Positions 26,769-36,336 of a stretch of 64,000 nucleotides of DNA are shown piece after piece. The stretch covers positions 16,967 through 80,966 of the forward strand of contig NZ_KI519480.1 of the NCBI RefSeq assembly GCF_000482725.1, in the 5' to 3' direction. Both the position numbers and the translations under genes were made by a program. Position 1 is the first letter of the stretch. Every line of letters begins with the position of its first letter. Below the pieces are notes generated by a model, which saw nothing but the letters and a program-made list of their open reading frames with translations, was not told the DNA's origin and did not search any database. The stretch is from Psychromonas arctica DSM 14288. Its GTDB lineage: Bacteria; Pseudomonadota; Gammaproteobacteria; Enterobacterales; Psychromonadaceae.

Positions 26769-27725
26769 TTGGATGAAAAAATGGATACGACGAGTCGCCT
26801 TTTGATGTTACTTGAAGTGGTTGAGCAAGGATCTTTTGCTAAAGCCGCTGAAGCTCGCAATGTAGATCGCTCTGTTATGTCAAAACAGATAGGCCGTTTA
26901 GAAGATGAATTAGGCGTGAGATTATTGAATCGTTCCACACGATCATTTTCATTGACCGCCGCCGGTGCTGAAATGATTAAACAAGCCACTGAGTTGCGGA
27001 AGGTATTATCAGAAACATTGCGGATGGCAGAAAATTACCATCAAGAACCCCGTGGCTTATTAAAAATTACCGCCTCCGCTATTATTGGGCAACGTTATTT
27101 ACAACCTGTGATTAATGATTTTCAAAAACGTTTTCCACAGGTTGAGGTAGAAATGCGCTTAGATGATCGTTTGGTTGATATTGTTTCTGAAGGATTTGAT
27201 TTAGCATTTAGAGTGGGTAAACCAAAAGATTCTTCATTGATTGCTAGACCCATTGCGCGTAATCGTTGGTTAATTTTAGCAACTTCAGAATTCATTGAAA
27301 CCTATGGGCTTCCAAAAAACATTGAAGATCTAAGTGACTTTCCCGCTGCCAGCTATGCTAACTCGCAGGTCAGAATAGATCGAATCTCCTATATAGATGA
27401 AGATGGCAGAGATTGTGAGCAAAAGATGCGTAGTATTTTTAGGGCCAACGACGGTGAAGTATTAAAAATGAAAATACTCTCGGGCACCGCTTATGGTTTA
27501 TTACCTTCTTTTCTAATTAAAGATGAAGTAAAAGATGGCACCTTAGTCCCTTTGTTAACGGATCTTAAAATGGTTGAATATAACCCAATGTATGCCGTTT
27601 ACCCACATCGTGATTTACCGGTTAGAACGCGTTTATTTTTAGATGCGGTACGCGAGTTTATTGGTAAGGATAAGCCTATTTGGGAAGAGGCTATCCCAAA
27701 TTTTGATAACCTTTATAAGGGATAA
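26769..27725 (+). CDS. LysR-family regulator, divergent from the efflux operon
   Basis: 318 residues (or 314 from MDTTSRLL). The helix-turn-helix covers about 10-65 (EVVEQGSFAKAAEARNVDRS, SKQIGRLEDELGVRLLNRST). The effector domain follows from about 95. It is of the CrgA/DmlR type. It lies 117 bp from the adaptor start in the opposite direction, so it is the likely regulator of the RND pump; efflux operons are often controlled by such a divergent LysR or TetR gene. Confidence 0.88.
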   Translation: MDEKMDTTSRLLMLLEVVEQGSFAKAAEARNVDRSVMSKQIGRLEDELGVRLLNRSTRSFSLTAAGAEMIKQATELRKVLSETLRMAENYHQEPRGLLKITASAIIGQRYLQPVINDFQKRFPQVEVEMRLDDRLVDIVSEGFDLAFRVGKPKDSSLIARPIARNRWLILATSEFIETYGLPKNIEDLSDFPAASYANSQVRIDRISYIDEDGRDCEQKMRSIFRANDGEVLKMKILSGTAYGLLPSFLIKDEVKDGTLVPLLTDLKMVEYNPMYAVYPHRDLPVRTRLFLDAVREFIGKDKPIWEEAIPNFDNLYKG

Positions 27726-27861
27726 AATAATACTGCTTATCTCGGCATATTCTTGGCCTATGGGCCCTGAAATATTTAGGCTCTAATAGATTTAGAAGCT
27801 CTGACACTTTTCGTCGTTAAGTTTATATTCGCATGTATTTTTTAGAATTGTAGGCGTAAAG

Positions 27862-29202
27862 CTATTGTTTGCTCGCATGTTTTGAAAAGCTGGCGGCTTT
27901 TTCAACAATGGCTATATCTTCCTCCACATCAAGGGCTCGTCGAGCTCGCTTTAATGCTAAACGGGCATGATATAATGCCGCTTCATTCATTTCAGTATCT
28001 CCGATTGCAGACAGCGTATTTAATGCTTTTTGCAAACGCACAGACACTTCTATCGCCCCTGCTCCATCTCGAGCAATCGCTGTGAATGCATCATCAAACA
28101 TATCTTGCATGGAAAGAGTCGGGACTGCTATTCGGTCATATTTGTATTGCTCTTCCTCACTTTCTGTTTCTTGGCCTGGCTGAACATTCGCCCCATTCCA
28201 CAGAGTTAACAATCGTAATAGAGAGCTGATAACGGTGATCGCCGTGCCTGAGTCATTGACTGCTGGCGACAGGGCGCGCGCGGCTATTTCAGATAAAACC
28301 ACCAGACCAAAACGAGGATCGTCTTCAAACAGTCGATTATTTCCAATCTGAAACGCTTTAATCACACTGCTGCAGTCTATGGCTGGTTTATCATGAGATG
28401 ATTTATTCTGTACAGCGCTATTGACGAGGTGATCAGAACTACTGATGTAAGCTAATGCTTGGTCTGGAGCGGCTAGCGTTCCGGGTAGTGCTGCAATTAA
28501 AACCTGTGAGTGAGTTTCTTCTGCCCAGCTTTGAATTGCGGCCATATCAATATGTTGAACATATCCGACGCTAGAGGTAAATATTGGTTGTCCTTGTAAT
28601 TCGGTACTTGTTTCTGGCATTGCACACAAAGTGGGGAATTTTTTGCGCTGTTGTAAAGCGCGTGCAGTGGCTTTTTCGACTTTGTCGATGGTTGAGCCAA
28701 GCCTCCCTAAGCGAGCAATATTATCTACCCAACGTACAAAAGTGACAATAACGATAGCGAAAACCATTGCCGTGAGAATAAATAATATGAATAAACCAGG
28801 CTTTTCAAAGTAAGCATTTTTAACGGCCATTAATGCTACTACGCTAAAAATAAAAGCACCTACAAAGGTCGATAATGCATTTTGTGATACATCATCTGCG
28901 ACCACTAAACTAAAGGAGCGTGGTGTTGCTGTATTACTGGTTGATGCATAGGCTGATACCATCGAGGATACAGAAAAAGTGGCGATCATTAACATGCTGC
29001 TTGCCATGATCGCTAACAGCGTTTCGATTGAGTCTAGCGTGACTTCGGGAACAAAGTCTGCTAACCCACTATCATCAGCCAGTTTTGCGGTAAAAACTGC
29101 TGCAATCGATATTAAACAAACGGCTAATGGTCTGACCCAAAGGCGCTCCCGTAACCTATTGAGTAAAAAGCGTAAACGATCTGTTGAAATAGGAGATTGC
29201 AT
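27862..29202 (-). CDS. DUF2254 membrane protein
   Basis: 446 residues from MQSPISTDRLRF, preceded by an AAAGGAAA ribosome site. Four membrane helices lie in the first 190 residues (around 25-45, 65-90, 115-135 and 145-165), followed by a cytoplasmic part with VRWVDNIARLGRLGSTIDKV and FQIGNNRLFEDDPRFGLVVL. These are DUF2254 features; the function is unknown. An in-frame extension to 29313 would add 37 residues very rich in His, Tyr and Ser (HQHSHDHCYQHSHGHNGSHS); it is probably not translated as part of this protein but is noted separately. Confidence 0.85.
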   Translation of the reverse strand: MQSPISTDRLRFLLNRLRERLWVRPLAVCLISIAAVFTAKLADDSGLADFVPEVTLDSIETLLAIMASSMLMIATFSVSSMVSAYASTSNTATPRSFSLVVADDVSQNALSTFVGAFIFSVVALMAVKNAYFEKPGLFILFILTAMVFAIVIVTFVRWVDNIARLGRLGSTIDKVEKATARALQQRKKFPTLCAMPETSTELQGQPIFTSSVGYVQHIDMAAIQSWAEETHSQVLIAALPGTLAAPDQALAYISSSDHLVNSAVQNKSSHDKPAIDCSSVIKAFQIGNNRLFEDDPRFGLVVLSEIAARALSPAVNDSGTAITVISSLLRLLTLWNGANVQPGQETESEEEQYKYDRIAVPTLSMQDMFDDAFTAIARDGAGAIEVSVRLQKALNTLSAIGDTEMNEAALYHARLALKRARRALDVEEDIAIVEKAASFSKHASKQ

Positions 29203-29418
29203 GGTGATTTCCTTTACGCAGTCTAATGAAAGTGGAGAGTGTGAGCCATTATGTCCATGACTATGTTGATAACAGTGATCATGGCTATGTTGATGGCAAT
29301 ACTCATAATACAAAAAAATACAGTAATTTACATTTACTTGATCTTCAATGATTTATTCTATTTTCAGGCATTGTTTGATTAAACTGTGTCGTGGGTAGAG
29401 ATTTGCTAATTCAACTCT

Positions 29419-29799
29419 CTATTGTCGTGAGTGTATTGAAGCTTTCGTTTGCTGATTTTTGTGCAGGCTAATTTTGCTACTGCTTTCAATACCACTCTCA
29501 AGGTCACCTTTATGAGGAGGGGGAGTTTCGTTACCGGAAATGTGCGCGGCTTTTTTATCGGCTTCACGTTTCATTAATAGAATGGTTAAAAATATTTTAG
29601 TGGGTAAGGAAAATATTAATCCTATTGCGATACAGGTTGCACTGATAATAATGCCTGTGGCACCAAGTTGATGCATTTTTTCACTGAAAAAATGTAAGTA
29701 AATACCCAATGCGATTAAACATAAGCCGATGGTGATTGATATTTTTAGCATATTTAATAACGTATTTTGGGTCATTGATAGATTAACTTTCATTGCCAA
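29419..29799 (-). CDS. small membrane protein, function unknown
   Basis: 126 residues. Two hydrophobic helices are evident, at about 17-37 (LKISITIGLCLIALGIYLHF) and 45-75 (GATGIIISATCIAIGLIFSL), followed by a polar basic tail rich in His, Lys, Ser and Gln. I do not recognise the family. It lies upstream of the DUF2254 gene on the same strand with 216 bp between them. A TATGTTTATTTCCATT repeat and a terminator lie further upstream. Confidence 0.6.
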   Translation of the reverse strand: MAMKVNLSMTQNTLLNMLKISITIGLCLIALGIYLHFFSEKMHQLGATGIIISATCIAIGLIFSLPTKIFLTILLMKREADKKAAHISGNETPPPHKGDLESGIESSSKISLHKNQQTKASIHSRQ

Positions 29800-29943
29800 C
29801 GAGTATTAAGCAACATATCTTTTTTAACAGTAAAAGAAGTTAAGCTACATCAATGCGAGCTTCATAATATTTAGACTTTTGATTGTTTTTTACACATTTC
29901 TGTTTTTAGTCACTTAATCTATTTAGACTTTGGTTACTATTAC

Positions 29944-29977
29944 TATGTTTATTTCCATTCTTATGTTTATTTCCATT
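29944..29977. repeat. 16-bp direct repeat, two copies
   Basis: TATGTTTATTTCCATT occurs at 29944-29959 and 29962-29977, an 18-bp period, in a gene-free stretch of 323 bp (29800-30122) that otherwise holds only the terminator at 29997 and the promoter of the small membrane protein. Confidence 0.7.
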
Positions 29978-29996
29978 ATTATTCCTGTTGCTATAA

Positions 29997-30023
29997 AAAA
30001 ACCAATCGCTTGGATTGGTTTTT
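29997..30023. terminator. intrinsic terminator downstream of aceA
   Basis: AAAAACCAATC (29997-30007) and GATTGGTTTTT (30013-30023) form an 11-bp stem with loop GCTTG. A run of A on one side and T on the other makes it usable in both directions; it lies 100 bp past the aceA stop on the minus strand. Confidence 0.85.
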
Positions 30024-30122
30024 TGTTGAGTGGCGCAGTCTGGCATTATTGCCTTATGTGTTTTACTTATCTTCAAGTACCTATTGGTAATTACTTATGA
30101 ACAAGCATTTATAGACCTCTGC

Positions 30123-31718
30123 TTATGAAAATTGACTCATAGTATTATTGACACCGGATGCTTTCAGCGCTTGATCTCCTGAGAAGTACTCTTTGTGATC
30201 ATCACCAATGTTAGAACCAGACATGTCTTGATGTTTCACAGAAGCTAATCCTTCTCTGATCTCTTTGCGCTGAACATTATCAACATAAGCTAGCATGCCT
30301 CGCTCACCAAAGTACTCTTTGGCCAAGTTATCCGTAGACAGTGCCGCCGTATGATAAGTCGGTAGGGTGATCAAGTGATGGAAAATCCCTGCCTGCTGTG
30401 ACGATTCCTTTTGGAAGCTTTGGATTTTAAAATCCGCTTCTATTGCTAATTCGGTAGTATCGTACAACTGACTCATTAAATCTCCACGTTGGTATGAGGA
30501 TAAGTCTTTACCAGCGGCTTGCCATGCATCAAATACTTGCTGGCGGAAGTTAAGCGTCCAGTTAAATGATGGGCTATTGTTGTAAACTAATTTAGCATTT
30601 GGCACCACTTCTCTAATACGGTTTACCATGCCGGCAATTTGTTGCACGTTAGGAGCTTCTGTTTCAATCCATAATAGGTCTGCACCGTGCTGTAATGAGG
30701 TAATACAATCTAATACCACTCTGTCTTCGCCAGTATTTGCTTTGAAGCGCACTAAACCATTTGCTAAACGGTTTGGTTTAATCAGTTCTCCACCTCGACT
30801 TAATACCATATCGCCTGACTGTAATTGATCTAACGACGTTAACGATTCACCATCAATGAAATCGTTATATTGTTCAGCTAAATCACCAGGATATTGCGAA
30901 ACAGGAATTTTTTGAGTTAAGCCTGCACCTAATGAATCAGTCCGCGCAACAATAATTCCATCTTCTACTCCCAACTCCATAAACGCGTAGCGTACGGCAT
31001 TGATTTTTGCCAAGAAGTCTTCGTGTGGTACCGTTACTTTACCATCTTGATGACCACATTGTTTTGCATCAGAAACTTGGTTTTCGATTTGAATACAACA
31101 TGCACCTGCTTCAATCATCTTTTTCGCTAATAGGTAAGTTGCTTCTTCGTTACCAAAGCCGGCGTCAATATCGGCAATGATTGGCACAATATGTGTTTCA
31201 AATTCATTGATGCGTTTATGAATGGCTTGTTGTGCTAATTGATCGCCACTCTCGACGGCACTGTCTAACTCCTGAAAAATATGGTTTAACTCGCGCGCAT
31301 CTGCCTGCTTGAGGAAGGTATATAACTCCTCGATAAGCATAGGTACAGTAGTTTTTTCATGCATTGATTGGTCGGGTAGTGGACCAAACTCAGAGCGCAT
31401 CGCTGCCACCATCCAACCTGATAAATACAAATAAGTACCTTTAGTGGTTTGAAAATGCTTTTTAATGGAGATCATCTTCTGTTGACCTATAAAACCATGC
31501 CAACAACCTAATGACTGCGTATAGTTGCTGCTGTCAGCATCATATGCATCCATGTCTTCACGCATTATTTTTGCAGTATACTTGGCAATATCTAAGCCCG
31601 TTTTAAAACGGTTTTGTAAGCGCATACGTGCAATATATTCCGGATTAATGGCATTCCACGTTTGTCCTTGTTGTTCAGTAAACTGGCGAGCATTATTTGT
31701 TTCAGTTCTATAGTTCAT
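30123..31718 (-). CDS. aceA: isocitrate lyase
   Basis: 531 residues, the long isocitrate lyase class typified by Pseudomonas (531 aa) rather than the 434-residue E. coli enzyme. The catalytic cysteine motif is KQCGHQDGK, in place of KKCGH, and the metal-binding IIADIDAGFGNEEATYLL precedes it. It cleaves isocitrate to succinate and glyoxylate, the first step of the glyoxylate shunt. It follows malate synthase on the same strand with 87 bp between, so the pathway is a two-gene unit. No aceK is seen. Confidence 0.96.
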   Translation of the reverse strand: MNYRTETNNARQFTEQQGQTWNAINPEYIARMRLQNRFKTGLDIAKYTAKIMREDMDAYDADSSNYTQSLGCWHGFIGQQKMISIKKHFQTTKGTYLYLSGWMVAAMRSEFGPLPDQSMHEKTTVPMLIEELYTFLKQADARELNHIFQELDSAVESGDQLAQQAIHKRINEFETHIVPIIADIDAGFGNEEATYLLAKKMIEAGACCIQIENQVSDAKQCGHQDGKVTVPHEDFLAKINAVRYAFMELGVEDGIIVARTDSLGAGLTQKIPVSQYPGDLAEQYNDFIDGESLTSLDQLQSGDMVLSRGGELIKPNRLANGLVRFKANTGEDRVVLDCITSLQHGADLLWIETEAPNVQQIAGMVNRIREVVPNAKLVYNNSPSFNWTLNFRQQVFDAWQAAGKDLSSYQRGDLMSQLYDTTELAIEADFKIQSFQKESSQQAGIFHHLITLPTYHTAALSTDNLAKEYFGERGMLAYVDNVQRKEIREGLASVKHQDMSGSNIGDDHKEYFSGDQALKASGVNNTMSQFS

Positions 31719-31805
31719 GATATTTCTCCATTTGATGTCATTAAGTTATGTAAGCACTTTAAGGGTGTTATAAACGCTAGCGAAAATTAGAAAGAGCAAT
31801 AGGCG

Positions 31806-33962
31806 CTAGTGATTTTTGGCAAATAATCGATATTCATGTAATAAAGGTTCGGTATATCCGTTAGGTTGTTGTGCGCCTTTAAAGATTAAATCTCGGGCTG
31901 CTTTGAATGCCATATTGTTAGAAAAATTCGGCATCATATTTTGGTAACCCGCAACGCCTTGGTTTTGTGTATCCACTATGCTGGCCATATTCTTCAAAAC
32001 TTGTTCAACCTGCTGGGCACTACATACTTTGTGGTGTAACCAGTTGCAGATATGTTGACTAGAAATACGTAATGTTGCGCGGTCTTCCATTAAGCCAGTG
32101 TTGCTAATATCTGGTACTTTTGAACAACCCACGCCTAACTCAACCCAGCGCACCACGTAACCTAAAATCCCTTGAATATTATTTTCTAATTCGTTGATAA
32201 TTTGATCTTCAGTTAGGACCATAGATGCAGGCATCACTGGCATGCACAACAAATCGCGTAATTTTGCTGCGGGCTGTTGCTGAATTACTTTCTGCTGCTT
32301 AAAGACGTCAACACTGTGATAATGCAATGCGTGCAAAGTAGCTGCAGTAGGGGAAGGTACCCAAGCTGTATTAGCGCCCGATTGCGGGTGTGCGATTTTT
32401 TGTTGCATCATTTGTTGCATTTCATCGGGCATTGCCCACATGCCTTTGCCTATCTGTGCTCGGCCACTAAAACCACAACGTAATCCAACTTGTACATTAT
32501 TGTCCTCGTATGCTTGGATCCAAGGTTGTTGCTTGATTTGTGCTTTTGGGTAAAACGGACCCGCTTCATTACTGGTATGGATTTCATCACCTGTGCGGTC
32601 TAAAAAGCCGGTGTTAATAAATACCACACGTGATTTTGCGGCTTTGATGCAGGCTTTTAAATTAAGCGTGGTTCTTCGCTCTTCATCCATAATGCCCATT
32701 TTGATGGTGTTTTCTGGCAGGTTTAACATCTGCTCGACACGATCGAAAAGTAGGTTAGTAAAAGCAACTTCATCGGGGCCATGCATTTTGGGCTTAACGA
32801 TATAGATACTGCCAGTGCGTGAATTACGCAGCCCAGATGTTTTTTGCAAATCGATACTTGCAATCAATGAGGTCACTACTGCATCAACAATGCCTTCCGG
32901 CGCATTATTACCAGCACTGTCTTTAATCAACTCAGTACCCATTAAGTGTCCAACATTGCGTACTAATAACAATGAACGGCCATGTACGTTATACGGGGTG
33001 CCACATTTACCAGTGTAACTGCGGTCAGGGTTCATATTGCGAGTGATTAACTGATCTTGCTTTTTAAAGGTCGCGCTTAAATCTCCGTTAATTAACCCTA
33101 GCCAGTTTTTATATGCATCGACTTTATCTTCTGCATCAACCGCTGCAATAGAGTCCTCAAAGTCAACAATCGTGGTTAAGGCAGATTCGACTTCAATATC
33201 GTCAATATTTGCAATATCGTTTGCGCCTATTTTTCCGTATTTATCAATGGTGATGCCGACGTGTAAATCATTGTTTTTAAGCAATAAATATTTTGGTTCA
33301 TGCTTTGAACCATCAAAGGCCACAAATTGACAAGGACTACGTAAACCACTTTCTGAACCATCGGGGAAAAAAGCTAACAGATGTTGAAAATAAACTAAGT
33401 AGCTAGACACATCTTTGTGCGAACCTTTATTCAATGGGAAAGCTTCATCTAAAAATGTTTTAGCTGCATCAATAACAGTTGCACCACGTTGAGCATCAAA
33501 ACCTAGCTCTGTAGAAAGTGGCGCAATTGCATCGGTACCGTAATAGGCATCGTACAAACTACCCCATCTTGCATTGGCTGCATTTAGTGTAAAGCGTGCG
33601 TTTTGAACGGGTACTACTAATTGCGGTCCAGCCATCGTTGCAATCTCTGCATCAACATTTTCTGTTTCAATACAAAAATCTTCTACTTCTGGTTGTAAGT
33701 AACCAATTTCGCGTAAAAAAGCTTCGTATTCAGTCGGGTCATTTGCAGGGTTGTTACGATGCCATTGATTAATTTGTTGTTGCATGCTTTTGCGAATGCT
33801 AAGTAAGCTGACATTCTGTGGTGTTAAATCAGTAATTAAACTATTAAAGTCATACCAAAAGTTAGTTGGATTAATCTCTGTTTGGGGTAGCACTTGGTTA
33901 TTGATGAAATCGTAAAAACCAAGGTCTATTTGATTCTGTTGCTGTTGTAGTAGGCTCATCAT
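31806..33962 (-). CDS. glcB: malate synthase G
   Basis: 718 residues, close to the 723 of E. coli GlcB. Seen are the N-terminal clasp, the TIM-barrel core with TSNEAGPFYPKAQI and PWIQAYEDNNV, and the C-terminal plug with the catalytic-type aspartate region (MEDRATLRISSQHICNWLHH). It condenses glyoxylate and acetyl-CoA to malate. Placed first in the minus-strand unit ahead of aceA. Its upstream region is shared with a divergent XRE-family regulator whose product probably controls both. Confidence 0.96.
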   Translation of the reverse strand: MMSLLQQQQNQIDLGFYDFINNQVLPQTEINPTNFWYDFNSLITDLTPQNVSLLSIRKSMQQQINQWHRNNPANDPTEYEAFLREIGYLQPEVEDFCIETENVDAEIATMAGPQLVVPVQNARFTLNAANARWGSLYDAYYGTDAIAPLSTELGFDAQRGATVIDAAKTFLDEAFPLNKGSHKDVSSYLVYFQHLLAFFPDGSESGLRSPCQFVAFDGSKHEPKYLLLKNNDLHVGITIDKYGKIGANDIANIDDIEVESALTTIVDFEDSIAAVDAEDKVDAYKNWLGLINGDLSATFKKQDQLITRNMNPDRSYTGKCGTPYNVHGRSLLLVRNVGHLMGTELIKDSAGNNAPEGIVDAVVTSLIASIDLQKTSGLRNSRTGSIYIVKPKMHGPDEVAFTNLLFDRVEQMLNLPENTIKMGIMDEERRTTLNLKACIKAAKSRVVFINTGFLDRTGDEIHTSNEAGPFYPKAQIKQQPWIQAYEDNNVQVGLRCGFSGRAQIGKGMWAMPDEMQQMMQQKIAHPQSGANTAWVPSPTAATLHALHYHSVDVFKQQKVIQQQPAAKLRDLLCMPVMPASMVLTEDQIINELENNIQGILGYVVRWVELGVGCSKVPDISNTGLMEDRATLRISSQHICNWLHHKVCSAQQVEQVLKNMASIVDTQNQGVAGYQNMMPNFSNNMAFKAARDLIFKGAQQPNGYTEPLLHEYRLFAKNH

Positions 33963-34138
33963 TTAATTCCTTATATGGGGTAGTTAATGCGTTGTTGGTG
34001 ATTGTTGAAAACCGACACTTGAAACGGGCCATTCGCTCTCATTGATCACAAACTTGCTTTTCATCGCGTTAACCGTTCACTACTGATTGTTTGCTTTGTG
34101 ACCGATGTGAGAGATATTAGATTATTTTTTTATATAAT

Positions 34139-34166
34139 TTCACAAAGAAAATTACACAGTGTGAAT
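34139..34166. promoter_or_regulatory. candidate operator between glcB and its divergent regulator
   Basis: TTCACA (34139-34144) is inverted as TGTGAA (34160-34165). The right arm itself is part of a near-perfect palindrome, TTACACAGTGTGAA. It lies immediately before the regulator start, where autorepression or joint control of glcB would be exerted. Tentative. Confidence 0.4.
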
Positions 34167-34173
34167 TTTACAA

Positions 34174-35712
34174 ATGAAATCAAATAAAAGTTTAACTAGG
34201 CAGTCGCATTTTCTCGGTACAAAAATCCGTAACTTACGGAAACGTAACCATTTAACTTTGGATGATTTATCGTCTAGGTGTGTAAAATTAGCACCTGAGA
34301 ATGCACCATCCGTTTCTTACCTTTCCATGATAGAGCGCGGAAAACGTATCCCTAGTGAAGAAATGTTAGAGGTGATTGCACAGGTTTTTCAAAAAAATGT
34401 GCAATGGTTCTTAGATGATGCACCAGCGCCCGATGAATTAACGCCTGAAAAAGGTAGCCGAGGCGGCATTAGTGGCATGGCGCTTGAGCCTAGTTTTTTG
34501 TTTTCTCAAGATATTTTGCAAATAGCAATTCCTGAAATGCTATCTCAAACGGGGACCACCGGACGCCAATTTGCGCACCTATTAATACGTGCATACCAAG
34601 AGCACCATCAAAATCATTTTCCTGACCTAGAGCGTGCAGCAGAGGAGGTTGGGCAAAAAAGAATGCCGTTATATGTGGAAGATTTACAAGAAATTGCTGA
34701 GCAAAAAGGATTAAGTATTCGTTGGTTTAGTGACCTTGAAAATCAAAAAAACTTATCCGAGGACGAGCAATCTCAAAGTATGAAAAGTATGGTGACCTCT
34801 TATCTACAACCTCCATCTACAGTGTATTTAAATAAAAAATTGAAAAAAAATTCGGCACGTTTGAAATATGAATTAGCGGTACATATTGCACACTGTGTTT
34901 TACATAACAATGATGGTGAAAAAAGTATTATGGTCGCGGGGGATAGAGCACAATATGACGTTCAAAAGAAGCGACCAAACAATTCGATCCCATCTACCCA
35001 GTTAGAATCTCAAGATATTTTACATGCCTGGCGTGACTTTGAATGCAGCTTTTTTGCCGCTGCCTTGTTATGTCCTAAAGTTGCTTTTAGACAATTATTG
35101 GATAGGCACGGTTATGAAATTAATATCGGTAAAGTGATTGATGTTTCTTCATCGGTGGTGATGCGCAGAATGACAGCGGTCTCCGCTTATCCTCATTGGC
35201 ATTATTTTGATGCCTATAGTCCCGGTAAACTCAAAGCGGTCTATCGCGGAAATGGTATTCCACTGCCTTGGGGAAATATGCGTATTGTCAATGACCCTTG
35301 TCAGCATTGGTCTGTGTTTCGTATGTTGGCGGCTAATCAGGAAGGCACGGCAGCACAACTGTCTATTTTGAATGATGGTGACATTCCAAAAATATATTGT
35401 TGTGAGTCGATTAAAGTCCAAGATTTAACCGATGCATCGCATGTGTTGTGTGCAGGTATTGAGTTAAGTCCAGCGATTACTGCGCAAGGTTATGACGCTT
35501 TAGCTTTAGTTAACGAATTAAAAAAATTGTGTATTGAGAATGGTGGCGAGGCAGTGATCCCCGCGCATATAAAAAAGGTGTTAATTGCCGTTGCTCGTAT
35601 TCTTAATATTAATTGGATAGAGCGAGGAATCGAAGAAAAAGCGCGTTTAATTTGCTCGCGTGGTGCTGTCTGTCCACGTAAACCTGGCTGTTACTCAATA
35701 CCAAAAATGTAA
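34174..35712 (+). CDS. XRE-family regulator of the glyoxylate shunt (DUF3612-type)
   Basis: 512 residues. The helix-turn-helix of the Cro/CI type is at about 12-75 (LGTKIRNLRKRNHLTLDDLS, YLSMIERGKRIPSEEML). The remainder is long and helical, with an IrrE/ImmA-like segment (YELAVHIAHCVLHNNDGEKS) lacking the metalloprotease HExxH, and a cysteine-rich C-terminus (CSRGAVCPRKPGC). This resembles the DUF3612/RamB-like regulators found beside aceA or malate synthase genes. Divergent from glcB, it probably senses acetyl-CoA, acetate or a related signal; the ligand is unknown. Confidence 0.8.
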   Translation: MKSNKSLTRQSHFLGTKIRNLRKRNHLTLDDLSSRCVKLAPENAPSVSYLSMIERGKRIPSEEMLEVIAQVFQKNVQWFLDDAPAPDELTPEKGSRGGISGMALEPSFLFSQDILQIAIPEMLSQTGTTGRQFAHLLIRAYQEHHQNHFPDLERAAEEVGQKRMPLYVEDLQEIAEQKGLSIRWFSDLENQKNLSEDEQSQSMKSMVTSYLQPPSTVYLNKKLKKNSARLKYELAVHIAHCVLHNNDGEKSIMVAGDRAQYDVQKKRPNNSIPSTQLESQDILHAWRDFECSFFAAALLCPKVAFRQLLDRHGYEINIGKVIDVSSSVVMRRMTAVSAYPHWHYFDAYSPGKLKAVYRGNGIPLPWGNMRIVNDPCQHWSVFRMLAANQEGTAAQLSILNDGDIPKIYCCESIKVQDLTDASHVLCAGIELSPAITAQGYDALALVNELKKLCIENGGEAVIPAHIKKVLIAVARILNINWIERGIEEKARLICSRGAVCPRKPGCYSIPKM

Positions 35713-35785
35713 TATTACTTGCATCAAATTTTTGGCACTTTAGAGACGATGCTATTTTAACTAGTTTTTATGATTTAGATTTAAA

Positions 35786-36142
35786 CTACGAGGGTTGTAA
35801 GAAAAGGGCTGCAAGAAGAGGGGATGAGATTAATAGTATGGCCATCGATAAAAACAGATACACGACGACTAAAAATAGTCTGTGTTTGTTTCGGTTATAG
35901 GGAACTGGTCTGCCTGTTAGTAAGTCTGTTTGATAGTAGTATTTAGCCGTCAACATTCCCACTAAACAGATTAAATAAGTACTTAATAAAACCAATGCCC
36001 AATAATCATCTGTTTTCACTAAAAAACCTGCTAATACGGGTAATAAGACAGCTGCTCCCATGCACATAAACCAGAGGGTTAATATAGAGAAATTGCTTAA
36101 CCATTTAAACTGGCGAGCTAATAATTTAGGGAGGTATTCCAT
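35786..36142 (-). CDS. small integral membrane protein, unknown
   Basis: 118 residues with three membrane helices (about 18-42, 46-66, 88-112) and a short basic loop NRNKHRLF between the last two. No family is recognised. It converges on the XRE regulator gene, and its start is supported by a GGAAAT ribosome site. Nothing in the neighbourhood indicates a role. Confidence 0.65.
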   Translation of the reverse strand: MEYLPKLLARQFKWLSNFSILTLWFMCMGAAVLLPVLAGFLVKTDDYWALVLLSTYLICLVGMLTAKYYYQTDLLTGRPVPYNRNKHRLFLVVVYLFLSMAILLISSPLLAALFLQPS

Positions 36143-36336
36143 CTTATTTCCTTTTTATACGTTAACGGTTTGAAAAGCGTTATGATATTTTTGTACATGC
36201 AGATAGTTTTTGTAACCGAGTTGATATTTCTTACCTAATTTCTGGTGTTATTAAAAACAGTTTTCCTAGGCGCTTGCCGTAGGATCGTTTATGCTATTTA
36301 TACCCTACAAAGCAACTTTTTAAAAAGGAAAAGACT

